Shown piece by piece: positions 50,582-59,471 of a stretch of DNA of 64,000 bases. Origin of the DNA: Nakamurella deserti. Its GTDB lineage: Bacteria; Actinomycetota; Actinomycetes; Mycobacteriales; Nakamurellaceae. The notes beneath the pieces are model-generated. The model saw nothing but the letters and a program-made list of their open reading frames with translations. It did not search any database and was not told the DNA's origin. The stretch's first letter is position 1; every line of letters begins with the position of its first letter. Made by a program: the position numbers and the translations under genes. Where the stretch lies: contig NZ_QCXS01000002.1 in assembly GCF_003260015.1 (NCBI RefSeq), positions 1,612,001 through 1,676,000 on the forward strand. Reading direction: 5' to 3'.

Positions 50582-51835
50582 ATGGCGACGGCAGTGGCGG
50601 CGGCGGAACACATCCAGCTTGAGGTGCGGGAGCTGATCCGGCGACGGGGCATCGATCCGGTCGCCGACCCGCGGTCGGCCCGCGACCTCATCAACGAGGT
50701 CATCAACCACTACGAGGAGCGGGTCAGCACCTCGTCGCTGCCACCGATGACCCACCGCGGCCAGGTCACCCGCGAGGTGTTCGACGCCGTCGCCGGATTC
50801 GGCCCGCTGCAGCGGTTCCTCGACGACGAGGAGGTCGAGGAGATCTGGGTCAACCAACCCGGGCAGGTCTTCGTCGCCCGCGCCGGACGGTCCGAACTCA
50901 CCACCACGGTGCTCACCGCCGGCGAGCTGCGTGACCTCGTCGAACGGATGCTCAAACCGTCCGGCCGGCGCCTGGACCTCAGCTCACCGTTCGTCGACGC
51001 CCTGCTGCCCGACGGCAGTCGGCTGCACGCAGTCATCCCCGACATCACCCGCACGCACCTGTCGCTGAACATCCGGAAGTTCGTGGTCGCGGCGCACTCG
51101 CTCGACGACCTGGTCGGCCGGCGGTCGCTCACCGGGCACGCCGCCCGGTTCCTGGAGGCCGCGGTGGCCAGCGGGCTGAACATCATCGTGGCCGGCGGCA
51201 CCCAGGCCGGGAAGACGACGCTGCTCAACGCGCTGATCAACTCGATCCCGGCGACGGAACGGGTGATCACCTGCGAGGAGGTGTTCGAGCTGCGGCCGCG
51301 GCTGCCCGACGTGGTGGCCATGCAGACCCGCCAGCCCAACCTGGAGGGCACCGGTGAGATCCGGTTGCGGCGGCTGATCAAGGAGGCGCTGCGGATGCGC
51401 CCGTCCCGCATCATCGTCGGGGAGGTCCGCCAGGAGGAGTCGCTGGACCTGCTGATCGCACTGAACTCCGGGCTGCCCGGCATGTGCTCGGTGCACGCGA
51501 ACTCCGCCCGCGAGGCCGTCGTCAAGCTGTGCACGCTGCCGCTGCTGGCCGGCGAGAACGTCACCGCCGCGTTCGTCGTCCCCACCGTCGCGGCGTCCGT
51601 GGACCTCATCGTCCAGGTCGGCCTCGACCACCACGGCCACCGCACCGTCCGCGAGATCGTCGCCCTCCCCGGCCGGGTCGAGAACGGCGTCGTGGAGACC
51701 GCCGATCTCTTCACCGCCCGCGACGGCACTCTCGTCCGCGCCGACGGCTACCCGCCGCACGCCGAACGCTTCGCCCGGCACGGGTACGACCTCGCCGCGC
51801 TGCTCAGCGGCGAGCGGGCGCCAGGGTCGCGCTGA
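50582..51835 (+). CDS. CpaF/TadA-type secretion ATPase, solitary
   Basis: A 417-residue hexameric AAA-type ATPase of type II/IV secretion and Tad pilus machines. N-terminal domain 1-165 (TREVFDAVAGFGPLQRFLDD). Walker A is GGTQAGKTT (205-213), the Asp box is RVITCEEVFELRP, Walker B is MRPSRIIVGEVRQEESLDLL, and the His box is SVHANSAREAVVKL. Ala in GTQAGKTT is a slight departure from GSGKTT. No tadB, tadC, flp or prepilin peptidase gene follows, and a convergent peptidase gene begins 7 bases later, so its partner machinery must lie elsewhere. Confidence 0.9.
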   Translation: MATAVAAAEHIQLEVRELIRRRGIDPVADPRSARDLINEVINHYEERVSTSSLPPMTHRGQVTREVFDAVAGFGPLQRFLDDEEVEEIWVNQPGQVFVARAGRSELTTTVLTAGELRDLVERMLKPSGRRLDLSSPFVDALLPDGSRLHAVIPDITRTHLSLNIRKFVVAAHSLDDLVGRRSLTGHAARFLEAAVASGLNIIVAGGTQAGKTTLLNALINSIPATERVITCEEVFELRPRLPDVVAMQTRQPNLEGTGEIRLRRLIKEALRMRPSRIIVGEVRQEESLDLLIALNSGLPGMCSVHANSAREAVVKLCTLPLLAGENVTAAFVVPTVAASVDLIVQVGLDHHGHRTVREIVALPGRVENGVVETADLFTARDGTLVRADGYPPHAERFARHGYDLAALLSGERAPGSR

Positions 51836-51842
51836 CCCCGGG

Positions 51843-54800
51843 TCAGGACCCCAGCAGGTGCTCGACCGTCGCACCGAGCAGTGCCGCCCGGGCGGCCGGG
51901 TCCGCCACCTGCTCGACCCCGAATCCGAACAGCACCGTGTCCGGCGTCGTCACGGCCGCTCCGAACAGGCTCTGGCTCCGCCCGAACGCCACGCCGTTCG
52001 CCGGACTGCCTTCGGGCGGTCCCGTGACACTCCACGCGCCGAGACCGTCCTCGAAGCCTTCCGCCCCGGCCACGGCGCCGCCGACCAGCAACCGCGTGTC
52101 GTCCACGGCCACGCCGAGCCCGCCGAATCCGGGGTCGGTGACGTAGGCGACGGACACCTCGATCTGCGAGCCGGCGTACGCCGACAGATCGAAGGCGACC
52201 TGCTGCCAGCCGCCCGAATTCCCGGTCATCGCATGCCAGGAACCGGTGGTGCCGGTCGGCGTGCAGGCCTCCTCCCCCGGTGTCAGGTAGTGCCCGAGGA
52301 ACGGGTGGTCGGCCAGCAGGAAGCCGACCTCGCATTCCGCGGGCACGTCGGTCGTCGTCCGGCCACCCGCCTCGGGCAGGGTCGTCCAGTCGTCGGAACC
52401 GACGGTGTGGACCTCGACGATGACGTTGTCGTAGCTGGGCTCGGTGTCGAAGGACAGTCCGAACGCCAGCGTCGGTGTCTCGGCCGCGGTGACCGCACCG
52501 AGGTCGACGGTCCGGGTCAGCCGGGTCCACGAGCTGTCCGCGTGCGGGGTCGCCGCGTACCAGTTCCCCACCAGCGGCTCGAACGGCGCGGCCACCTCCC
52601 CTCCCTCGTAGCGACCGGACACCCAACTGCGGAACTGGGGGAACTCCGACTCCGGCAACACGGCACTGGTCGGCAGGAACGCGCCGGCTTCGTCCAGTGG
52701 GTTCGCCACGGTGGCCGGCCCGCCGAAGGCCACACCGCCGCCGGTGAACGGCTCCGCCGTCCCCACCGCGCCCGTCGGCCCGGTGGAGGTCGTGCGCGCG
52801 AAGGCCCCGAGGTAGTACTGCGTGAAGTCGTCCGACAGCACCAGGCAGTCGGTCGAGAAGTCGGCCGGGATGGCGCAGTCCTGGTCGGGGGCGCCGTCGA
52901 GCCCGTAGAGCAGACCACCGAAATCACCCGCGAGAGGACCGTAGTAGGCGGCGGTCTCGCCACTGAAGGCGAGCTTGCCGCCGGCGTTGAGATGGTCCCG
53001 CACGGCGAGGGTCAGGTACTGCTGACGCTCCGCCACCGCCGCGTCCGGGTAGGACTCACCGCCGATGTCGGTGAGCTCGTCCTCCGGATCCTGGGTCAGC
53101 CGGTTGTCGCCGAGGTACCAGACCACCGCCGGGAAGTGCGCGAGGACCCCGAGATCGTGCGGTACCCCCTGGGCGGTCACGTCCCACACGGTCGCGCGGT
53201 GTCCGGCGGCGGCCAGCGCATCGACGTACTCCTGCGCGTACTTCGGCGCGGTCACCGTCGCGGGGTAGGTGGGGTTCACACCCTCGTAGTCCTCGTCGGC
53301 GATGACCAGCACCTCGGTGTCGGGGACGTCGACGACGGTGTAGGTGAAGTGCTCGCTCTGCACCCACCCGCGGTGACCGTGACCGCGGGATTCCGGCGCC
53401 GCCGCGTCGGAGTGACGTCCGGCCCGGCGGCCGGCGAACCAGACCTCGACGCTGTCGCCCGGCTCGGCCCGCGTGATCGCCGCGCGGTACTCCGCGAAGT
53501 ACACGTCGCCGGTGTCGCCGTACCGTTCCCCGCCGCCCCACTCCGCCACCGACAGCCGACGCTCCTTGCCTCCGTTGATCCGGTACCGCACATGGAGGTC
53601 CCGCAAATCCCGCCGGGCCACCACCGCGACGGTCTGCGGCCGGCCGTAGCTCACCTCGAAGGTGTCGACCGCGAAATCGGGTGCGGTGCGCCCGACCACC
53701 GACACCGGGTACGCCGGGTTGCCCGCGGACTCCGCGACGGCCACCGCGAACGGCAGGTTCTTCTCGAACTCGGCCTGGATGAGAGGCTCGGAATCGGGGA
53801 AGTTGAAGCCGCTCTCGCAGGCGTCCGGCTCGAAGGCGTCGTCGGGATCGATCGCACTGACGGTCTGACAGGTCGACATCTCCGGCGTGAACGCCAGCGT
53901 CCCGTAGGCCGCCTGGGCGTGCTCGGTGGTCTCCCCGTTGGTGGTGTACAGCTCGGCCGACAGGTCGGGGTCGTACCCCGGCACCGCGGGGTTCTGGTTG
54001 TCCCCCACCATCGCCTCGTACAGCAGGTCGTCGGGCGTGGGCGTGGCGACCTGGGAACCCACCCCGTAGAGCAGCAGCTCGGCCGCCGAGTGGTAGTTGA
54101 TCAGGAAGGCGAAGTCGACACGGCTCAGCAGACCGTCGTAGGCGCGGGTCTCGGGCTCGGACGCGGCGGACGGTCCGCGGTAGGTGTCACTGCCCGGAGT
54201 GGACGACGAGCCCTCGTTGTCGTAGCCCCACTTGGTCGGGAAGTTCCGGTTCAGGTCGACGCCGTCGGAGCCCGTGATGACGCCGTCACCGTCGTTGTCG
54301 CGGAGGTTCTTGCGCCAGAGGCGGTTGCCCTCGGTGAAGGTGAAGTCGTAGCCGTCGGGGTTGGCCACCGGGATGAACCACAGCTCGGTGGAATCCAGCA
54401 GGCTGCGGATGCGGCGGTCGGTCCGGTAGTTGTCGACGTAGTACCGCAGCAGCCGCCGGTTCATCTCCGGCGTGATCCACTCCCGGGCGTGCTGGGCCGC
54501 TGCGTAGAGCACGGCCGGGCGGCGACCGTCCCTGGTCGTGCCCGCGTCCCTGGTGACCTTGAGCGCGATGATGTCGGTCCCCTGGACCGTGGTACCGATG
54601 CTGACCAGCTTGACCAGGGTGGGATGCGCGGCCGCGAGGCTGCGGTACTCCTCCAGCAGACCTCCCGGACCCGAGTAGGGGCGGAAGACCGATTCCTGCA
54701 CGCTCCGCCGGTCGCCGGTGGTGTCCGAGGAGGGTCGTTCCTCGAGAGCAAGCCCGGCGCGCCGCAGTGTCTCCACCTGCAGATCGGTGAGGACCACCTC

Positions 54801-55022
54801 GACCCGGGTGCTTCCCGCTCGGGCACCGGCGGTGGCCCGGACCTCCCGACGGTCGACCCCGAGCTCCCACAGCAGCGCCTGCTGCGGAGCGGTCAGGTCA
54901 CCGACGTAGGCGCTGGGTCCGCCCGTGTCAGCCGGCGGCGGCGCCTGCGCGGCGACGGGTGTCCCGATCACCATGCCCGCCGTCAGTACCGCCGCGATCA
55001 ACAACGCCGACACACGCTTCAT
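51843..55022 (-). CDS. Large secreted M14 zinc carboxypeptidase
   Basis: A 1059-residue exported metallopeptidase. Signal peptide 1-26. M14 domain ~115-430 with zinc ligands His178 and Glu181 (AQHAREWITPE), His311 (INYHS), catalytic Glu381 (FTPEMSTCQ), plus DLNRNFPTKWGYD. After it come a beta domain (~435-540), a glutamine-amidotransferase-like/class-I-fold segment (~565-800, VLVIADEDYEGVNP, GVLAHFPAVVWYLGDNR, GGKLAFSGETAAYYG) and a C-terminal jelly-roll-like module (~880-1010, VAYVTDPGFGGLGVAVDDTR) of the immune-inhibitor-A sort. The start is ATG 55022, with GTG three codons upstream as an alternative. Confidence 0.9.
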   Translation of the reverse strand: MKRVSALLIAAVLTAGMVIGTPVAAQAPPPADTGGPSAYVGDLTAPQQALLWELGVDRREVRATAGARAGSTRVEVVLTDLQVETLRRAGLALEERPSSDTTGDRRSVQESVFRPYSGPGGLLEEYRSLAAAHPTLVKLVSIGTTVQGTDIIALKVTRDAGTTRDGRRPAVLYAAAQHAREWITPEMNRRLLRYYVDNYRTDRRIRSLLDSTELWFIPVANPDGYDFTFTEGNRLWRKNLRDNDGDGVITGSDGVDLNRNFPTKWGYDNEGSSSTPGSDTYRGPSAASEPETRAYDGLLSRVDFAFLINYHSAAELLLYGVGSQVATPTPDDLLYEAMVGDNQNPAVPGYDPDLSAELYTTNGETTEHAQAAYGTLAFTPEMSTCQTVSAIDPDDAFEPDACESGFNFPDSEPLIQAEFEKNLPFAVAVAESAGNPAYPVSVVGRTAPDFAVDTFEVSYGRPQTVAVVARRDLRDLHVRYRINGGKERRLSVAEWGGGERYGDTGDVYFAEYRAAITRAEPGDSVEVWFAGRRAGRHSDAAAPESRGHGHRGWVQSEHFTYTVVDVPDTEVLVIADEDYEGVNPTYPATVTAPKYAQEYVDALAAAGHRATVWDVTAQGVPHDLGVLAHFPAVVWYLGDNRLTQDPEDELTDIGGESYPDAAVAERQQYLTLAVRDHLNAGGKLAFSGETAAYYGPLAGDFGGLLYGLDGAPDQDCAIPADFSTDCLVLSDDFTQYYLGAFARTTSTGPTGAVGTAEPFTGGGVAFGGPATVANPLDEAGAFLPTSAVLPESEFPQFRSWVSGRYEGGEVAAPFEPLVGNWYAATPHADSSWTRLTRTVDLGAVTAAETPTLAFGLSFDTEPSYDNVIVEVHTVGSDDWTTLPEAGGRTTTDVPAECEVGFLLADHPFLGHYLTPGEEACTPTGTTGSWHAMTGNSGGWQQVAFDLSAYAGSQIEVSVAYVTDPGFGGLGVAVDDTRLLVGGAVAGAEGFEDGLGAWSVTGPPEGSPANGVAFGRSQSLFGAAVTTPDTVLFGFGVEQVADPAARAALLGATVEHLLGS

Positions 55023-55226
55023 CGCGTCCACCCGTGTCCGAGGATCAGTCGAGGATCAGGCGGCGCTCCGCGACCGCACAGCACGACTCAAGGACAACCG
55101 GACGAACCAGTCAAGGAACGGATCGAAGTTCGCCCGTTCGCCACGGGCACGTTCGCCGCACCAGGGGTCGTCCCGCGCCGGACGCGGTCACCCGACCGGT
55201 GCACCACGGCTCCGGCAGGCGGGACG

Positions 55227-55724
55227 TCAGTGCGACACCCTGCCGCGCCGGGACTGCAGCTCCGGCCGGATCAGCCGCTCCGCGACGAGGCCGGTGACGA
55301 GCGCGTACACGGCCTTGTGGGTGTAGTCGACGACCCGCTCCCGGACCGGCCAGGTCTGCGGGGGCGCACCCACGCCGGTCGCGTTTTCGACGGTCTGGTC
55401 GAACGCCAGCCGCACCACGGTGGCGGCGACGGTCGCCTCCGGACCGCGCAGCCCCACCACCGCCCACACTCCGCGGACGGCACCGAGGGTCGCGCCGGTG
55501 GCCCAGTGCATCGCGTGGTTCCAGACCAGCGGGCGCTCCGCGTCCGACGGGTGGCGACCCAGGAGGGTCAGCAGCGCCCGCGCCGGGACGTAGGAATCCG
55601 GCCGGTGGGTCACGGCCTGCTCGACCTTCTCCCCCGCCGTCATCGCGGCGACGCCGGCCAACCCGGCCAGGGCGCCGATCCCGGCGGCTCGGGCCAGTGC
55701 TGTCGGTCGTGTGCTCGGGGTCAT
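55227..55724 (-). CDS. Hypothetical membrane protein (YagU/DUF1440-like)
   Basis: A 165-residue membrane protein with about four helices, starting RAAGIGALAGLAGVAAMTAGEKVEQ (first 20 residues form helix 1), then WNHAMHWATGATLGAVRGVW and a last helix KAVYALVTGLVAERLI. The pattern of G-A-x-G-G-x-A-M-T-x-x-E and H-x-x-x-W-x-x-G-x-x-x-G-x-x-x-G resembles DUF1440-type proteins, but this is tentative. GGAGGAG lies 7 bases before the ATG, making the start firm. Function unknown. Confidence 0.65.
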   Translation of the reverse strand: MTPSTRPTALARAAGIGALAGLAGVAAMTAGEKVEQAVTHRPDSYVPARALLTLLGRHPSDAERPLVWNHAMHWATGATLGAVRGVWAVVGLRGPEATVAATVVRLAFDQTVENATGVGAPPQTWPVRERVVDYTHKAVYALVTGLVAERLIRPELQSRRGRVSH

Positions 55725-55854
55725 CGGTTCTCCTCCTGGGTCACGACGCACCGCTGTCCGATGGGTCGCGTCCGTGTGGTCCTGGAACCTGTACCCGTTC
55801 GCGGGACCTCTGCGAGGACCGCCGGCGGGCCGACCGCGGCGGAAACGACCGGCG

Positions 55855-56082
55855 TCAGGCCCCGTCCGGGCCGCGCTCGTCCGCGTCACGTCTCAGGGCG
55901 GCGAAGCCGCTCTGCAGGGCGTCGCGCCACATGTCGGCCCACAGCACGTCGTCGCCGTTCCCCGCAGAGGGCGGGTCCGCATCCACCGCGTCGTCCTCCG
56001 TCGGCCGAGCGACGGCAGCATCCGGGTGATCCGGTTGAGCGGAGGAACCGGGGTCCGACCCCGGCGGCACACTCGTGGACAC
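55855..56082 (-). CDS. Small acidic hypothetical protein
   Basis: A possible 75-residue protein from GTG 56082 (preceded by GGGA). The first 45 residues are disordered (Pro/Asp/Ser-rich). The end is a helix, DVLWADMWRDALQSGFAALR. No homologues come to mind. It is retained because it fills the gap between two genes, is acidic and not arginine-rich as random frames here are, and ends 130 bases before the next gene on its strand. Confidence 0.4.
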   Translation of the reverse strand: MSTSVPPGSDPGSSAQPDHPDAAVARPTEDDAVDADPPSAGNGDDVLWADMWRDALQSGFAALRRDADERGPDGA

Positions 56083-56217
56083 TCCCGAACTGTATCCGGA
56101 TCCGCCCGCCACCCGGCGCGGGACCGACCGCAACGAGTGGTTCGGCTCCCCGAACGTACGAGTCGTCGCCCTCCCGATCAGCACGGATGCCGCTTGACCG
56201 AGCTCTACGATCAGGGC

Positions 56218-57111
56218 GTGGGCGACTTCTTCCAGCGCAACATCATCGAGCCCGGCAAACTGCCGCCGCTGCTCGCCCTGTTCGCGTTCATCGTCACCTT
56301 CCTCGTCACCCGCCTGATCACCCGCTCGATCCGGGCCGGCCGGGGCCCGTTCCGCGACAACGTCTCGGCCGACGGCACCCACGTGCACCACGCGGTGCCC
56401 GGCATCATCCTGCTCGTCACCGGGGCGTTCACCGCGATCAGCGCCCAGACCGAGCCGTGGGTGGCGGTCGCCGCCCTGGCGATCGGGATGGGCACCTCGC
56501 TGGTGCTGGACGAGTTCGCGCTGATCCTGCACCTCAAGGACGTCTACTGGAGCACCGAGGGCCGGGTCTCGGTCGAGCTCGTCGGCCTGGCCGCGGCCTG
56601 CCTGGCCTTCGTGACCATCGGCTTCGTGCCGCTGGGGGTCGAGCAGGTCAACATCGAGGAGTTCGGGCTGCGCATCACGCTCATCACGAACTACACCCTC
56701 AACGGCATCATGGTCTTCGTCTGCGTGCTGAAGGGGAAGTACCGGGCGGCGCTCATCGGTCTGTTCTTCCCGTTCTCGGCCTGGGTCTGCGCCCTGCGAC
56801 TGGCCCGGCCCACGTCGTTCTGGGCCCGGCGCTGGTACCGCACGAAGCGCCTGGAGAAGGCCCGGCGGCGCGACGCCGCGTGGTCCCGACGCTGGGATCC
56901 GCGCTGGTACCGGCTGTCCAACTTCGTCGCGGGCCGGCCCACGGTCGCGACGGGTGTGATCGCCGGTCCGCCGGTGGTCGCGACGCCGGTACCGGTCACC
57001 GGGCCGCCCCTGCTCGCGACGCCGGTCCCGGTCACCGGGCCACCCACCGCCACGGCCACGGTGGACACACACGCCGAGTCGACGGCCGCCGGCGAGACGG
57101 GATCACGATGA
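56218..57111 (+). CDS. Conserved hypothetical membrane protein with Pro/Val/Thr repeat tail
   Basis: A 297-residue integral membrane protein. Helices lie at about 16-33 (LLALFAFIVTFLVTRLI), 59-76, 82-99, 123-140 and 158-187. It has a conserved-looking SADGTHVHHAVPGIILLVTG loop (His-x-His-His) and VLDEFALILHLKDVYWSTEG. After the last helix come basic W-R-R-W-Y motifs and two 12-residue repeats (VATPVPVTGPP type). The start GTG 56218 is chosen over TTG 56194. Its stop overlaps the next ATG. Function not known. Confidence 0.75.
   Translation: MGDFFQRNIIEPGKLPPLLALFAFIVTFLVTRLITRSIRAGRGPFRDNVSADGTHVHHAVPGIILLVTGAFTAISAQTEPWVAVAALAIGMGTSLVLDEFALILHLKDVYWSTEGRVSVELVGLAAACLAFVTIGFVPLGVEQVNIEEFGLRITLITNYTLNGIMVFVCVLKGKYRAALIGLFFPFSAWVCALRLARPTSFWARRWYRTKRLEKARRRDAAWSRRWDPRWYRLSNFVAGRPTVATGVIAGPPVVATPVPVTGPPLLATPVPVTGPPTATATVDTHAESTAAGETGSR
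56974..57045 (+). repeat. 36-base tandem repeat, two copies, in coding sequence
   Basis: Units 56974-57009 and 57010-57045 encode VVATPVPVTGPP and LLATPVPVTGPP in the tail of the membrane protein. A partial earlier unit (GVIAGPP) precedes them. Confidence 0.8.
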
Positions 57112-57473
57112 CCACTCCGACACCCGACGCGAACGCCGACGACGGCACCAGGCCGCCGAACCCGGCCGAGCTGATGCAGCAGCTGACGGCGATGGCCGCG
57201 CGCCTGTGGGGCGTGCCGACGGTCGGGGCGCCGCCGGTGCTGCCCGTCCTTCCCCAGGTCGGTGCGATGTCGGCGCAGCAGGTCGGTGCGATGGTGAGCA
57301 CGGTCCGGGCCCAGCGCCAGAGCATCGCCGCGTTGCAGTCCCAGCTGCAGGCCTTCGACGAGCACCTGGCGTCGCTGGAGCAGCTGTTGGAGCCGCTCCG
57401 GGCGTGGACGGCGTCATGGGCCGCGGTCGAGCGGGGACTCGGCGGTCCGGCCCGACCCACCGATCAGACCTGA
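57108..57473 (+). CDS. Hypothetical helical protein coupled to the membrane protein
   Basis: A 121-residue protein whose ATG overlaps the upstream stop (ATGA). An N-terminal Pro/Asp-rich stretch leads to PAELMQQLTAMAARLWG, then a long helix VSTVRAQRQSIAALQSQLQA and FDEHLASLEQLLEPLRAWTA, which looks like an amphipathic coiled coil similar in character to phasins. No enzyme motif. It probably binds the membrane protein or a surface. That is inference from coupling. Confidence 0.7.
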   Translation: MTTPTPDANADDGTRPPNPAELMQQLTAMAARLWGVPTVGAPPVLPVLPQVGAMSAQQVGAMVSTVRAQRQSIAALQSQLQAFDEHLASLEQLLEPLRAWTASWAAVERGLGGPARPTDQT

Positions 57474-57725
57474 CGTCCGCGGTCGTCCGGCGACCCACCG
57501 GACCCGGGACGGCAGTCGTCGTGGGGCGCGAGCCGTTCGGCGTCCCCCGCTGCGGGTGAGACTCCGACGACCGACCTCATCGGCCAGGGCGAGAAGTCGG
57601 GACGGGCCGCCACGCCGGCACGGACTCCGACAGCTGGAGCGGACCGTCGGCGGCGGGCCCCGGTCCGGGCCGTCGCGTCCACCGCGTCGGGGCGTGGGGC
57701 GGGTGGGTCACGAAAGGCTGCACCG

Positions 57726-57766
57726 ACACCACGCCCCGGCCGTGGACAACGGCCGGGGTGTGGTGT
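57726..57766. terminator. Second hairpin beyond the symporter gene
   Basis: An 18-bp stem (57726-57743 with 57749-57766) with one G:U pair and a 5-base loop. It is symmetrical and could act on either strand. Confidence 0.7.
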
Positions 57767-57774
57767 CCGGATCG

Positions 57775-57806
57775 GGCGGGGCGTCCGGTGTCCGGGACGC
57801 CCCGCC
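57775..57806 (-). terminator. First hairpin beyond the symporter gene
   Basis: 12-bp perfect stem GGCGGGGCGTCC / GGACGCCCCGCC (57775-57786 with 57795-57806), 8-base loop, 21 bases past the symporter stop. Confidence 0.75.
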
Positions 57807-57827
57807 GTCGTCGGTAGCGGGTTTTCC

Positions 57828-59471
57828 TCAGTGCGTGGCGATGGCCCGGAGATCGGTGTCGCCCTCGTCCGCGTGGTAGTCGCGACCCCGGGTCTCGTCG
57901 CGGCCGTCGGCCACCTTCGCCGCGCGCAGGATCAGCGTCACCACGACCGCAACGACCAGGTTGGCCACCAGCGCCACGATCCCGACGTAGATCTGCAGCG
58001 TCGACCCGGCGAACGGGTGCCAGCCGAACAGCGACAGCTTGTCCAGGGTGAGGGCCGACCCACCGAAGTGCGCCTTGCCGTTGGCCGGGTTGGGGATCGT
58101 GTACAGCAGGTACAGGCCCCAGCCCATCCCGACGAACCAGCCCGCGATGACCGCCTTGGAGTGCAGCCACCGGGTGTACAGCGCGATCGCCACCGCCGGC
58201 AGGGTCTGCAGGATCATCACTCCGCCGATCAGCTGCAGGTCGATGGAGAACTGCGGATCGATGAACAGGATGAAGGCCACCGCCCCGAACTTGACCACCA
58301 GCGAGGCCCACTTCGCCTGCGTCGCCTCCTGCTTCGGGGTGGCGTTCCTGGCGATGTACTCCTTGTAGATGTTGCGGGTCCACAGGTTGGCCGCGGCGAT
58401 GCTCATGATCGCGGCCGGCACCAGCGCACCGATACCGATCGCGGCGTAGGCGACACCGGCGAACCAGCCCGAGAACTGCTGGTCGAACAGCAGCGGGATG
58501 AGCGTGTTGCTGTCCGGACGGCCGGTGGCGTTGTTGGTCAGCGGCGTGACGCCGGCGGCGATCGCGGCGAAGCCCAGCAGCGCCAGCAGACCCAGCAGGA
58601 ACGAGTACGCCGGCAGCGCGATCATGTTCTTCTTGATCACGTCACGGCCCCGGGAGGCCAGGATGCCGGTCGCCGAGTGCGGATACAGGAACAGTGCCAG
58701 CGCCGAACCCAGCGCCAGGGTGGCGTACTGCAGCTGGTTGTTGCCGTTGAGCAGCACGCCGTCCCCGGGTGCTGGGGTGGCGTCGAACTTCGCCTCCGCC
58801 GCGTCGAAGATGGTGCCCCAGCCGCCGAGCTTCGCCGGCAGGTAGATCACCGCCACGATGATGACGATGTAGATCAGCGAGTCCTTGACGAACGCGATCA
58901 GCGCCGGCGCCCGCAGGCCGGACTTGTAGGTGTAGAGCGCCAGCACCAGGAACGCCAGGAACAGCGGCAGGTGACCGATGAACCCGGAACCGTTGATGCC
59001 CATCGTCCGCAGCACCGCCTCCAGGCCGACCAGCTGCAGCGCGATGTAGGGCATGGTGGCGACGATGCCGGTCAGCGCGATGAGCAGCGCCAGCGTCGAC
59101 GATCCGGAGCGGCCGCGGACGAAGTCCGCCGGCGTCACGTAACCGTGGGTCCGCGACACCGACCAGAGCCGCAGCACCGGCAGGAAGACCAGCGGGTACA
59201 GCACCACCGTGTAGGGCAGCGCGAAGAACCCGATCGCACCGGCGCCGAACACCAGGGCGGGCACCGCGACGAAGGTGTAGGCGGTGTAGATGTCGCCGCC
59301 CACCAGGAACCAGGTGATCCAGCCGCCGAACTTGCGGCCACCGAGGCCCCACTCGTCGAGGTGGTCCATTGTGTCGCCGGACTTCCAGCGCGCGGCCATG
59401 AAGCCCATCACCGCGACGCCGAGGAACAGGATCAGGAAGACGATCAGCTCGGTGGTCTTGATGCCGCTCAT
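57828..59471 (-). CDS. mctP: Sodium:solute symporter, monocarboxylate transporter MctP-like
   Basis: A 547-residue, ~13-helix SSS-family carrier. The start region SGIKTTELIVFLILFLGVAV and WGLGGRKFGGWITWFLVGGD match the MctP group, which takes up lactate, pyruvate and short acids. Also GYVTPADFVRGRSGSSTLAL and the sodium-site region AYAAIGIGALVPAAIMSIAA. The C-terminal 30 residues are charged and cytosolic. Its ATG overlaps the stop of a DUF3311 gene, the usual two-gene pairing for this transporter class. Confidence 0.87.
   Translation of the reverse strand: MSGIKTTELIVFLILFLGVAVMGFMAARWKSGDTMDHLDEWGLGGRKFGGWITWFLVGGDIYTAYTFVAVPALVFGAGAIGFFALPYTVVLYPLVFLPVLRLWSVSRTHGYVTPADFVRGRSGSSTLALLIALTGIVATMPYIALQLVGLEAVLRTMGINGSGFIGHLPLFLAFLVLALYTYKSGLRAPALIAFVKDSLIYIVIIVAVIYLPAKLGGWGTIFDAAEAKFDATPAPGDGVLLNGNNQLQYATLALGSALALFLYPHSATGILASRGRDVIKKNMIALPAYSFLLGLLALLGFAAIAAGVTPLTNNATGRPDSNTLIPLLFDQQFSGWFAGVAYAAIGIGALVPAAIMSIAAANLWTRNIYKEYIARNATPKQEATQAKWASLVVKFGAVAFILFIDPQFSIDLQLIGGVMILQTLPAVAIALYTRWLHSKAVIAGWFVGMGWGLYLLYTIPNPANGKAHFGGSALTLDKLSLFGWHPFAGSTLQIYVGIVALVANLVVAVVVTLILRAAKVADGRDETRGRDYHADEGDTDLRAIATH

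Larger units (their letters stand above)
57474..57827. other. 354-base intergenic region with tandem terminators
   Basis: There is no gene in it. The right half holds two strong hairpins listed separately. The left half (57474-57725) shows nothing that I can support. Confidence 0.6.

Noticed and set aside
51858-57473. Very long open frame (1871 codons) on the plus strand
   Set aside because: It runs antisense through the carboxypeptidase and neighbours. It is Arg/Gly/Val-rich with no domains, a shadow caused by third-position GC bias.
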